NCBI GenBank assembly: GCA_000432335.1
Contig: HF995373.1
Location: 31,942-55,680 of the forward strand
Length of the DNA stretch: 23,739 nucleotides
Direction: 5' to 3'
Source: Firmicutes bacterium CAG:646
GTDB taxonomy: Bacteria > Bacillota > Clostridia > Lachnospirales > Lachnospiraceae
The position numbers and the translations under genes are program-made. Of the stretch, positions 14,378 through 21,248 are shown one piece after another (within the stretch, counting starts at the first letter, position 1; every line of letters begins with the position of its first letter). The notes beneath the pieces were generated by a model, which was not told the DNA's origin, did not search any database, and was given only the letters and a program-made list of their open reading frames with translations.

Positions 14378-15790
14378 ATGTCAGAAATTGCAAAAAAGCC
14401 AATTAAGATTACTGAAACAATTCTGCGTGACGCTCATCAGTCTCTGATTGCTACAAGAATGACAACAGAACAGATGCTGCCTATCGTAGATAAAATGGAT
14501 AAAGTAGGTTACCATTCCGTAGAGTGCTGGGGTGGCGCTACTTTTGACGCATCTCTTCGTTTCCTGAAGGAAGATCCATGGGAGAGACTTCGTAAATTCC
14601 GTGACGGATTCAAGAATACAAAACTGCAGATGTTGTTCCGTGGACAGAACATTCTGGGATATCGTCCATATGCAGATGACGTGGTAGAATATTTCGTACA
14701 GAAATCTATCGCAAATGGTATCGACATCATCCGTATCTTTGACTGTCTGAATGATATGAGAAACCTTCAGACAGCAGTAAAAGCAGCAAACAAAGAGAAA
14801 GGTCATGCGCAGGTTGCGCTGTCCTATACTTTGGGAGATGCTTATACTCTGGAATATTGGACAAACATTGCAAAACAGATTGAGGAAATGGGTGCAGATT
14901 CTATCTGTATCAAGGATATGGCTGGTCTGCTGCTTCCTTACAAAGCAACAGAACTGGTAACAGCTCTGAAAGAGACAGTGAAGATTCCGATTCAGCTGCA
15001 TACCCACTATACTTCTGGTGTGGCTTCTATGACATACCTGAAAGCAGTAGAGGCAGGTATTGACGTGATCGATACGGCAATGTCTCCATTTGCTCTGGGT
15101 ACTTCTCAGCCAGCAACAGAGGTTATGGTTGAGACTTTCAAAGGTACTCCGTATGATACGGGATTTGACCAGAATCTTCTGGCAGAGATTGCAGATTATT
15201 TCCGTCCGATCCGTGACGAGGCTCTGGACAGCGGTCTGCTGAATCCGAAGAACCTGGGTGTAAACATTAAGACTTTACTGTATCAGGTACCGGGCGGTAT
15301 GCTGTCCAACCTGACATCTCAGCTGAAAGAGCAGCATGCAGAAGATAAGTTCTATGATGTTTTGGAAGAAGTTCCGAGAGTAAGAAAAGATCTGGGTGAG
15401 CCGCCTCTGGTTACTCCGTCTTCTCAGATCGTTGGTACACAGGCTGTATTTAACGTACTGATGGGCGAGAGATATAAGATGGTTACAAAAGAGACTAAGG
15501 CAGTTCTGTCCGGTGAATACGGCGCAACGGTAAAACCGTTTGATCCGGAAGTACAGAAAAAATGTATCGGTGACAAAGAGCCGATCACTTGCCGTCCTGC
15601 AGATCTGATCCCGGATGAGCTGGATACTCTGAGAGGAGAGATGGCGCAGTGGTCCCAGCAGGATGAGGACGTATTGTCCTACGCGCTGTTCCCACAGGTT
15701 GCTACAGACTTCTTCAAATACAGAGAAGCTCAGCAGACAAAGGTAGATCCTACCGTGGCGGATAACGAAAACGGAGCATATCCGGTATAA
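14378..15790 (+). CDS. oadA: Oxaloacetate decarboxylase alpha-type carboxyltransferase (OadA / 5S-like), without biotin domain
   Basis: This is a TIM-barrel carboxyltransferase of the pyruvate carboxylase/OadA family, moving CO2 between oxaloacetate and biotin with a divalent metal. The N-terminus has ETILRDAHQSLIATRM (13-28), with metal-binding Asp18. Lys179 in CIKDMAGLLLP is the expected catalytic lysine, and HTHYTSG (208-214) supplies the two metal-binding histidines. The product has 470 residues and stops before the biotinyl domain found at the C-terminus of classic ~595-residue OadA. It therefore resembles the 5S subunit of Propionibacterium transcarboxylase and must use the separate carrier at 12680. 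It is the last gene of the operon, followed by a strong terminator. Its place in the same operon as an acyl-CoA carboxyltransferase is the odd point. Confidence 0.93.
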   Translation: MSEIAKKPIKITETILRDAHQSLIATRMTTEQMLPIVDKMDKVGYHSVECWGGATFDASLRFLKEDPWERLRKFRDGFKNTKLQMLFRGQNILGYRPYADDVVEYFVQKSIANGIDIIRIFDCLNDMRNLQTAVKAANKEKGHAQVALSYTLGDAYTLEYWTNIAKQIEEMGADSICIKDMAGLLLPYKATELVTALKETVKIPIQLHTHYTSGVASMTYLKAVEAGIDVIDTAMSPFALGTSQPATEVMVETFKGTPYDTGFDQNLLAEIADYFRPIRDEALDSGLLNPKNLGVNIKTLLYQVPGGMLSNLTSQLKEQHAEDKFYDVLEEVPRVRKDLGEPPLVTPSSQIVGTQAVFNVLMGERYKMVTKETKAVLSGEYGATVKPFDPEVQKKCIGDKEPITCRPADLIPDELDTLRGEMAQWSQQDEDVLSYALFPQVATDFFKYREAQQTKVDPTVADNENGAYPV

Positions 15791-15808
15791 AGATAAGGAA
15801 ATATGATT

Positions 15809-15902
15809 GGACTATTTATGCGTCAAACTCAGTTTGCGCTCACTTTGAGCCTGAGGTCTCAAAGATGTGCTCGACCATTCGTTTGACAGGCATAAATAGT
15901 CC
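15809..15902 (+). repeat. Palindromic repeat element, copy 1 (~94 bp)
   Basis: The ends are inverted repeats, GGACTATTTATGC and GCATAAATAGTCC (13 bp perfect), followed inward by GTCAAAC and GTTTGAC. The centre contains a second stem, CTTTGAG with CTCAAAG (15843-15864). The same sequence occurs once more, inverted, at 16126-16218 with about 85 percent identity by eye. The features fit a small non-autonomous palindromic element (REP or MITE-like) or a structured RNA. Confidence 0.75.
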
Positions 15903-15937
15903 GTCCATAGTTCCAGACGATAGGTTTGTCGAAAAAG

Positions 15938-15992
15938 AAAAGCTGTTTCCAAAATCAGGTACACGATACACTGGTTTTAGAAGCGGCTTTTT
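15938..15992 (+). terminator. Rho-independent terminator of the decarboxylase operon
   Basis: A long stem pairs 15938-15958 with 15971-15991. It has one mismatch and a few G-U pairs and a 12-base loop, and ends in a TTTTT run. It lies about 150 bases after the OadA stop, with the first palindromic element between. Confidence 0.85.
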
Positions 15993-16125
15993 GGCATATA
16001 GGGGATTCTATCGATAATGATATACTGCGATAATGAAATTATTTTGTGTGGGAATTACAGGGGGATGAGTTGGAAACCAATACATTGATGTTTGCAGGAA
16101 AAAATTATGTTGGGAACATTTGTAT

Positions 16126-16218
16126 GAATATTTATGCCATCAAACGAATTTGTCGAGCACATCTTTGAGACTTCAGGCTCAAAGTGAGCGCAGACTGAGT
16201 TTGATAGCATAAATATTC
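16126..16218 (-). repeat. Palindromic repeat element, copy 2 (~93 bp, inverted relative to copy 1)
   Basis: The termini are GAATATTTATGC and GCATAAATATTC, with ATCAAAC and GTTTGAT just inside. The internal part is the reverse complement of copy 1: both share the CTTTGAGCCTGA core and the block AAGATGTGCTCGA. The outermost bases differ between copies, yet in each copy the two ends still match one another (GGAC/GTCC in copy 1, GAAT/ATTC in copy 2). That compensation suggests selection for base pairing. Confidence 0.75.
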
Positions 16219-16342
16219 TTATAAAAAAATCCCCATAAATTTTCCCTGCAACCCTCTCATTTTGACGCTTTTTGTCGGAAAAATAAGGTACTGCGACTGT
16301 TTGATGTACTACAGTGACAATGAGTTAAATAAAAAAAGAGGA

Positions 16343-16370
16343 TTGACAAATGAAAAATTGATTGTATAAT
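16343..16370 (+). promoter_or_regulatory. Consensus promoter for the M3 peptidase gene
   Basis: TTGACA (16343-16348) and TATAAT (16365-16370) are both perfect and separated by 16 bases, with a start near 16377. The leader of about 100 bases includes an imperfect hairpin (CCATCC at 16431-16436 with GGATGG at 16460-16465) immediately before the AAAGGAGG ribosome binding site. Confidence 0.8.
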
Positions 16371-16478
16371 AAAATAATATGCGTGACATACATACACTTG
16401 TATTTGCCCCGCGTAATTAGGAAGAAACTGCCATCCGCAGACAGGGATGTTTGTCCGGGGGATGGAAAGGAGGAAAAT

Positions 16479-18155
16479 ATGAAATTTTCTGAGATGCCTT
16501 ATAAGAGAGTGGATATGGAGGATGTGGAGAAAAAGTTCCGTGATATCATGGAGCGGGCGAAGAAGGCTTCCAGTGGGGAAGAACTTTTTGAAATCCATAG
16601 AGAGTATTATCGTCTGACGGGCGATGTGGAAACGAACGCTACTCTGGCAAATATCCGCCATGATGTGGACACCACAGATGAATTTTATGAGAAGGAGCAG
16701 GCATTTTACGATGAAGCAATGCCCGTCCTTCAAAATTATAGGAATGAATATATGAAGATCCTGTATGAGTCTCCTTACAGAGCGTATATGGAGACGAAGA
16801 TTGGAAAGGTTGCTTTTAAGAATATTGAGATTTCTCTGAAATCTTTTGATGAAAAGCTGATTCCGCTGATGCAGGAAGAGAATGCTCTGGTAAGTCGTTA
16901 TAACAAGATTACAGCTACCGCAGAGATTCCTTTCGAAGGAGAAATTTACAACCTGTCTCTGATGAGAAAGTTCCAGACTTCTTCTGACAGAGAAGTGAGA
17001 AGAAAAGCATGGAAGGCGGTCAGCGAGTATTTCCAGTCTGTCACCGATGAACTGGATGAGATTTATGATAAACTGGTGAAGAACCGTACAGAACAGGCTC
17101 GTCAGATGGGATATGAGAACTACGTGGAATTAGGATATTACCGCATGAATCGTAACTGCTACGACAAAGATATGGTGGCAAATTTCCGGGAACAGGTAAA
17201 AACCTATTTTGTTCCATTCGTAAATCAGCTTCATGAAAGAAGAAGAGAGCGGATCGGAGTGGAGAAGCTTTCTTATATCGATCACGAGGTATATTTTACC
17301 GATGGCAATCCGGCTCCTACTGGAACACCAGAAGAGATTCTGCAGGCAGGACAGAAGATGTACAGCGAATTGTCACCGGAAACGAAAGAATTTTTCGATT
17401 TTATGCAGGAGAATGAACTGTTTGATGTTTTGGGAAGAAAAACGAAGAAACAGGGCGGTTATATGACGTATCTGCCGAATTACAAATCTCCGTTCATTTT
17501 TGCCAACTTTAACGGGACCAGCGGTGACGTAGATGTAATCACTCACGAGTGCGGTCATGCATTTCAGGGTTATCTGATGAGAGAAGAAGAGATTCGGGAA
17601 TATGCCGATATCACCATGGAGACAGCGGAGATCCACTCTATGTCTATGGAATATTTCACCTATGGCTGGATGGAGATGTTCTTCGGAGACCAGAAGGATA
17701 AATACCTGACCATGCATCTGGAAGATTCTTCCGCTTTTGTGCCTTATGGCTGTATGGTAGATGAATTTCAGCATATCGTTTATGAGAATCCAGATATGAC
17801 GCCGGCAGAGAGAAAACAGGCGTGGCTTGAATTGGAGAAGGTATATCGTCCTCATATGGATTACGAAGACGATCCGTTCTATGGAAAGGGCGGTTTCTGG
17901 CAGAAACAGCTGCATATCTTCAATTATCCGTTTTACTATATTGATTACGTTATTGCCAGCGTATGCGCAATGCAGTTCAAGGTTATGATGGATGAAGATT
18001 ATAAAACAGCATGGAACAATTATTACAAGCTTTGTAAAATTTCTGCGAAAGAATTCTTCACGGAGAGTATCAAAGAAGTAGGACTTAAGAGTCCCTTTGA
18101 AGACGGCTGCATGAAGGACCTGGTAGAAAAACTCAGCGCGAAAACATTTTCATAA
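16479..18155 (+). CDS. M3 family oligoendopeptidase (PepF-like zinc metallopeptidase)
   Basis: The enzyme should cut short peptides in the cytoplasm. The 558-residue product has no signal peptide. The zinc site HECGH is at 356-360, and the third ligand is probably Glu384 in METAEIHSMSMEYF, at the HExxH-x(23-25)-E spacing of family M3. The segment GGYMTYLPNYKSPFIFANFNGTSGDVDVITHECGHAFQ is split by the active site in the usual way (GTSGDVDVITHECGHAF block). Its length and the N-terminal FSEMPYKRVD and middle RKFQTSSDREVRRKAW segments place it in the PepF-related M3 branch, not PepF itself. The ATG at 16479 is supported by AAAGGAGG (16466-16473); a longer in-frame reading from a TTG at 16362 would start inside the promoter and was rejected. 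The peptide importer genes follow after 52 bases with no clear terminator between. Confidence 0.93.
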   Translation: MKFSEMPYKRVDMEDVEKKFRDIMERAKKASSGEELFEIHREYYRLTGDVETNATLANIRHDVDTTDEFYEKEQAFYDEAMPVLQNYRNEYMKILYESPYRAYMETKIGKVAFKNIEISLKSFDEKLIPLMQEENALVSRYNKITATAEIPFEGEIYNLSLMRKFQTSSDREVRRKAWKAVSEYFQSVTDELDEIYDKLVKNRTEQARQMGYENYVELGYYRMNRNCYDKDMVANFREQVKTYFVPFVNQLHERRRERIGVEKLSYIDHEVYFTDGNPAPTGTPEEILQAGQKMYSELSPETKEFFDFMQENELFDVLGRKTKKQGGYMTYLPNYKSPFIFANFNGTSGDVDVITHECGHAFQGYLMREEEIREYADITMETAEIHSMSMEYFTYGWMEMFFGDQKDKYLTMHLEDSSAFVPYGCMVDEFQHIVYENPDMTPAERKQAWLELEKVYRPHMDYEDDPFYGKGGFWQKQLHIFNYPFYYIDYVIASVCAMQFKVMMDEDYKTAWNNYYKLCKISAKEFFTESIKEVGLKSPFEDGCMKDLVEKLSAKTFS

Positions 18156-18207
18156 CGATATATTCACATAAGTGATTATATAAATATTTTTTCAGGAGGA
18201 AAAAAGT

Positions 18208-20121
18208 ATGAAACGAAAAGTGATTGCTGTCCTTTTGGCAGGAACCATGGCAGCCGGACTTCTGGCAGGCTGTGGCGGATCTGAGAAGGATACCAGCGCA
18301 TCCGATTCCAAGACAGATGCTCCAGCAGAAGACGGAGCAGAAGCATCTGACGATGCGGAAGCAGATGACGCAGAAGGCGAAGTAGCTTACAGCAACAAAC
18401 AGGTAGTAGTAGGAGATCTGACAGAGACAAGTGGTGACTATACACCAATGTGGACCAATCAGGCATCTGATTATACGGTTTACAAAATGATCACTGGCAT
18501 GGAGACAGTATCTCATGATGAAGATGGAAAATGGCTGATCAATGAGACTGTAGTAGAAAAATCAGAAGAAACAGAAAATGAGGATGGATCTAAAACCTGG
18601 ACATTTACTATCAAAGACGGACTGAAGTTCAGTGATGGAAGCCCTGTGACTGCTGAGAACTACGTAGGATATTTCCTGCTTTGGGCAAGTGATGAGATCA
18701 TTGTTGGAAAAGAAGCTTCCAATGCCGTGGCATCCAGCGTACAGTATGTAAAAGGATTTGATAAATATTCTGCCGGAGAGAGCGATACACTGGAAGGTGT
18801 GCATCTGATCGATGATAAGACTTTCTCTGTAACCGTTGATGCAAAATATCTGCCATATTACTATGGACCAGCTCTGGTAGGAGCTACCCCGGAATATCTG
18901 AAAGGATGGCTGCCGGAGGATGTTACCATTGAAGAGACAGACAAAGGTGCAAAATTCTCTGACAACTATACGGTAGAATATATCTCTGATACGGTAGATA
19001 AATATCGTTACGAGCCGACCGTTTGCTCCGGTCCGTATGTATGGAAGTCTTACGATGCCAATGCATATTCCTATACGATTGAGAAAAACCCGAACTTCCC
19101 GGGAACTTACGATGGAACAACAGCAAACATCGAAACTGTAGTTTACAAATACGTTCCTACCGATACAATGATTGACCAGTTGAAGACAGGCGCTATCGAC
19201 GTACTGCTTCAGATCCCGGATGGAGATCAGATCGAGGCTGGTCTGGATCTGGTAGACGAGGGTGGATTTGATTATATCAGCTTCCCACGTGCAGGATACG
19301 GAATGCTTTCCTTCAAATGTAACCAGGGACCGACACAGTTTGCAGAAGTTCGTCACGCGATCGCTTACCTGCTTGACAGAAACTCTTTCGCCCAGACATT
19401 TACCATGGGTCACGGAACAATCGTAAACGGACCTTACGGAAGCGCTCAGTGGATGGTAGACGAGAATGCAGAAGAGGTAGATGCGCTGAATCCTTATACT
19501 TACAGTGTTGAATCTGCGATTGAAGAGCTGGAAAAAGGCGGCTGGGTATACAACAAAGATGGTTCTGATTATTCAGGAGAAGGTCTTCGTTACAAAAAAC
19601 TGGATGATGGAACTTATATGCCTCTGAAGATCGAGTGGTTCTCTTCTGAGAATAACCCGGTATCTGACCTGCTGGTTACGATGCTGGTAGAAAATCCTGA
19701 TACAGCAAAAGCTGGTATGGAGATCAATCAGACGGTTGGTACTTTCAACGACCTGATGAAATACTACTATGACAACAGTGAGGAAAATCCATATCAGATG
19801 TTCAACCTGGCAAATGGATTTGGTAACCCATACGATGTAGCATACGCTTATGAAGTTGGCGGAGCATCCAACACCAACGCTCTTGCTGATGAAAAACTGT
19901 ATGATCTGGCTCTGAAGATGAACCAGACTCCAGAAGGCGATGACGCAGCATATGCTGAAAACTGGATGGAATTCATGAAGTACTGGAACGAAGTTCTTCC
20001 GGAACTGCCTCTGTACTCCAATGAATACCATGACTTCTTCTCAGACAAAGTACATGATCTGAATGAAGACGGATACAATGTAGACTTCTCTACAGCAGTA
20101 TTAAAAATGAATATTGAGTAA
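18208..20121 (+). CDS. Peptide ABC transporter substrate-binding lipoprotein (SBP family 5, OppA/DppA-like)
   Basis: This lipoprotein binds the substrate outside the membrane and delivers it to the permease pair. The signal (MKRKVIAVLLAGTMAAGLLAG) ends in lipobox LAGC with Cys22. An acidic, Ala/Asp/Glu-rich linker (about 27-58) follows, then the family 5 binding fold. Recognisable blocks are WTFTIKDGLKFSDGSPVTAENYVGYF, which is the typical family 5 signature region, and FAEVRHAIAYLLDRNSFAQTF in the hinge region. At 637 residues it is longer than E. coli DppA or OppA (about 535-545). AGGAGG lies 8 bases before the ATG. Codon use is strongly biased, suggesting high expression. The neighbouring M3 peptidase suggests oligopeptides as substrate, but family 5 proteins also bind nickel chelates and other ligands. 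Confidence 0.93.
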   Translation: MKRKVIAVLLAGTMAAGLLAGCGGSEKDTSASDSKTDAPAEDGAEASDDAEADDAEGEVAYSNKQVVVGDLTETSGDYTPMWTNQASDYTVYKMITGMETVSHDEDGKWLINETVVEKSEETENEDGSKTWTFTIKDGLKFSDGSPVTAENYVGYFLLWASDEIIVGKEASNAVASSVQYVKGFDKYSAGESDTLEGVHLIDDKTFSVTVDAKYLPYYYGPALVGATPEYLKGWLPEDVTIEETDKGAKFSDNYTVEYISDTVDKYRYEPTVCSGPYVWKSYDANAYSYTIEKNPNFPGTYDGTTANIETVVYKYVPTDTMIDQLKTGAIDVLLQIPDGDQIEAGLDLVDEGGFDYISFPRAGYGMLSFKCNQGPTQFAEVRHAIAYLLDRNSFAQTFTMGHGTIVNGPYGSAQWMVDENAEEVDALNPYTYSVESAIEELEKGGWVYNKDGSDYSGEGLRYKKLDDGTYMPLKIEWFSSENNPVSDLLVTMLVENPDTAKAGMEINQTVGTFNDLMKYYYDNSEENPYQMFNLANGFGNPYDVAYAYEVGGASNTNALADEKLYDLALKMNQTPEGDDAAYAENWMEFMKYWNEVLPELPLYSNEYHDFFSDKVHDLNEDGYNVDFSTAVLKMNIE

Positions 20122-20145
20122 TCAATATTTAAAAGAGTAAAAAAG

Positions 20146-20181
20146 AAGAGCGTGACTGTGGCTGCCAAAAGGCAGCCCGGG
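20146..20181 (+). terminator. Partial terminator/attenuator after the binding protein gene
   Basis: A hairpin with a GC-rich core, GGCTGCC pairing with GGCAGCC across an AAAA loop, has outer AAGAG/CTCTT pairs with mismatches between, and is followed by a short TTTT run. It lies between the binding protein gene and the permease genes, where such structures usually let only part of transcription pass. This would keep binding protein in excess over permease. Confidence 0.65.
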
Positions 20182-20246
20182 CCACTCTTTTCTGATATCA
20201 GTAACAATTTATATATAACAAAAAATAAACGAAAGTTGGTTGATTT

Positions 20247-21233
20247 ATGTTAAAGTACGTTGGAAAAAGACTGATTTACATGGTGGGAGTATTTTTCGTG
20301 GTTTCCATCATCATGTTTGGACTGTTTAACAATGTACCGGGAGACAGGGCCTTGAATCAGATACAGGCCATGAAGGGCAAAGTTTCCAATGAACAGTTCG
20401 AGATTATGTATGAACAGCAGAGAGATAAACTGGGTCTGGACGATCCAATTCCGGTACGGTATGTAAAGTGGATGGGTAATCTGTTGCAGGGTAACCTGGG
20501 ATATTCCACATTCTATAAAAAAGACGTTGCAGACGTTATCGGCGAGCCTTTAAGAAACACAATTTTTATCAATATTTTTGCTACCATTCTTGCTCTGGGC
20601 ATTACGATCCCTCTAGGTATCTGGTGTGCAGTGAAGAAATTTTCCAAATTCGACAATGCAGTTCAGGTGCTGACGATCGTGGGGTACAGCGTCCCCGTGT
20701 ATATCATAGCACTTGTCTTTATGTATATATTCTCTGTAAAATTGGGGATTTTTCCTCTCAGCGGTATGAATTCTCCGAACTTCCAGGGAACCGGTCTGGC
20801 ATTTTTCTTAGATCGTATGTATTATCTGGCGCTTCCGCTGATCGTTATGACGATCGCCGCTCTGGGAAGTATGACCCGTTATGTCCGGGCGGCTATGATT
20901 GACGCTCTGAGTATGGATTATATCCGTACAGCCAGAGCCAAAGGTCTTCGTGAAAAGGTTGTTATCTACTCTCATGCATGGAGAAATGCGCTGTTGTCCG
21001 TTGTTACGCTGATCATTGGATGGTTCATGAGCGTATTTATGGGTTCCATCATTATTGAGCAAATGTTCCAGTTAAATGGTATCGGACAGATGTATTATAA
21101 AGGACTGATGAATCAGGATTATGATCTGGCTCTGGCAATCCAGATGTTGTATTGTGTAATCACACTGATCAGTAACCTGATCACAGACCTGAGCTACGGT
21201 ATCGTAGACCCCCGTGTACGTGTGAATAAATAG
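20247..21233 (+). CDS. Peptide ABC transporter permease, OppB/DppB-like
   Basis: This is one of the two membrane subunits of the importer. The 328-residue product has normal family length and six hydrophobic segments, the first at about 10-29 (MVGVFFVVSIIMFGLFNNVPG, with the family's GD after it). The cytoplasmic EAA-type loop that contacts the ATPase is MDYIRTARAKGLREKVVIY followed by HAWRNAL. The C-terminus ends in DLSYGIVDPRVRVNK, the usual OppB ending. The ribosome binding site before the ATG is weak (GAAAGTTGGTTG), consistent with lower translation than the binding protein. Its partner permease follows after 15 bases. Confidence 0.94.
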   Translation: MLKYVGKRLIYMVGVFFVVSIIMFGLFNNVPGDRALNQIQAMKGKVSNEQFEIMYEQQRDKLGLDDPIPVRYVKWMGNLLQGNLGYSTFYKKDVADVIGEPLRNTIFINIFATILALGITIPLGIWCAVKKFSKFDNAVQVLTIVGYSVPVYIIALVFMYIFSVKLGIFPLSGMNSPNFQGTGLAFFLDRMYYLALPLIVMTIAALGSMTRYVRAAMIDALSMDYIRTARAKGLREKVVIYSHAWRNALLSVVTLIIGWFMSVFMGSIIIEQMFQLNGIGQMYYKGLMNQDYDLALAIQMLYCVITLISNLITDLSYGIVDPRVRVNK

Positions 21234-21248
21234 TAGGAGAGAGACATA

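Larger units (their letters stand above)
15791..16478. other. 688-bp non-coding region with terminator, paired palindromic repeats and promoter
   Basis: No convincing gene is present between the decarboxylase operon and the M3 peptidase. In order, the stretch holds the first palindromic element, the operon terminator, about 130 bases of AT-rich sequence without clear structure, the second palindromic element in opposite orientation, another AT-rich stretch, and the peptidase promoter with its ~100-base leader. Confidence 0.8.

Noticed and set aside
16017..16088. 23-codon reading frame (starts MIYCDNEI, ends WKPIH) between the two palindromic elements
   Set aside because: There is no ribosome binding site at the right distance, it is too short to judge, and I do not recognise the peptide. 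It could be a remnant of a larger gene, but nothing nearby supports that.
15809..16218. CRISPR-like or IS element interpretation of the repeated sequence
   Set aside because: There are only two copies, in opposite orientation, each palindromic, with no regular spacers and no transposase.
16362..16478. Upstream in-frame extension of the M3 peptidase from a TTG codon
   Set aside because: It would start within the promoter -10 region, and the ATG at 16479 has a much better ribosome binding site and matches the usual start of the family.
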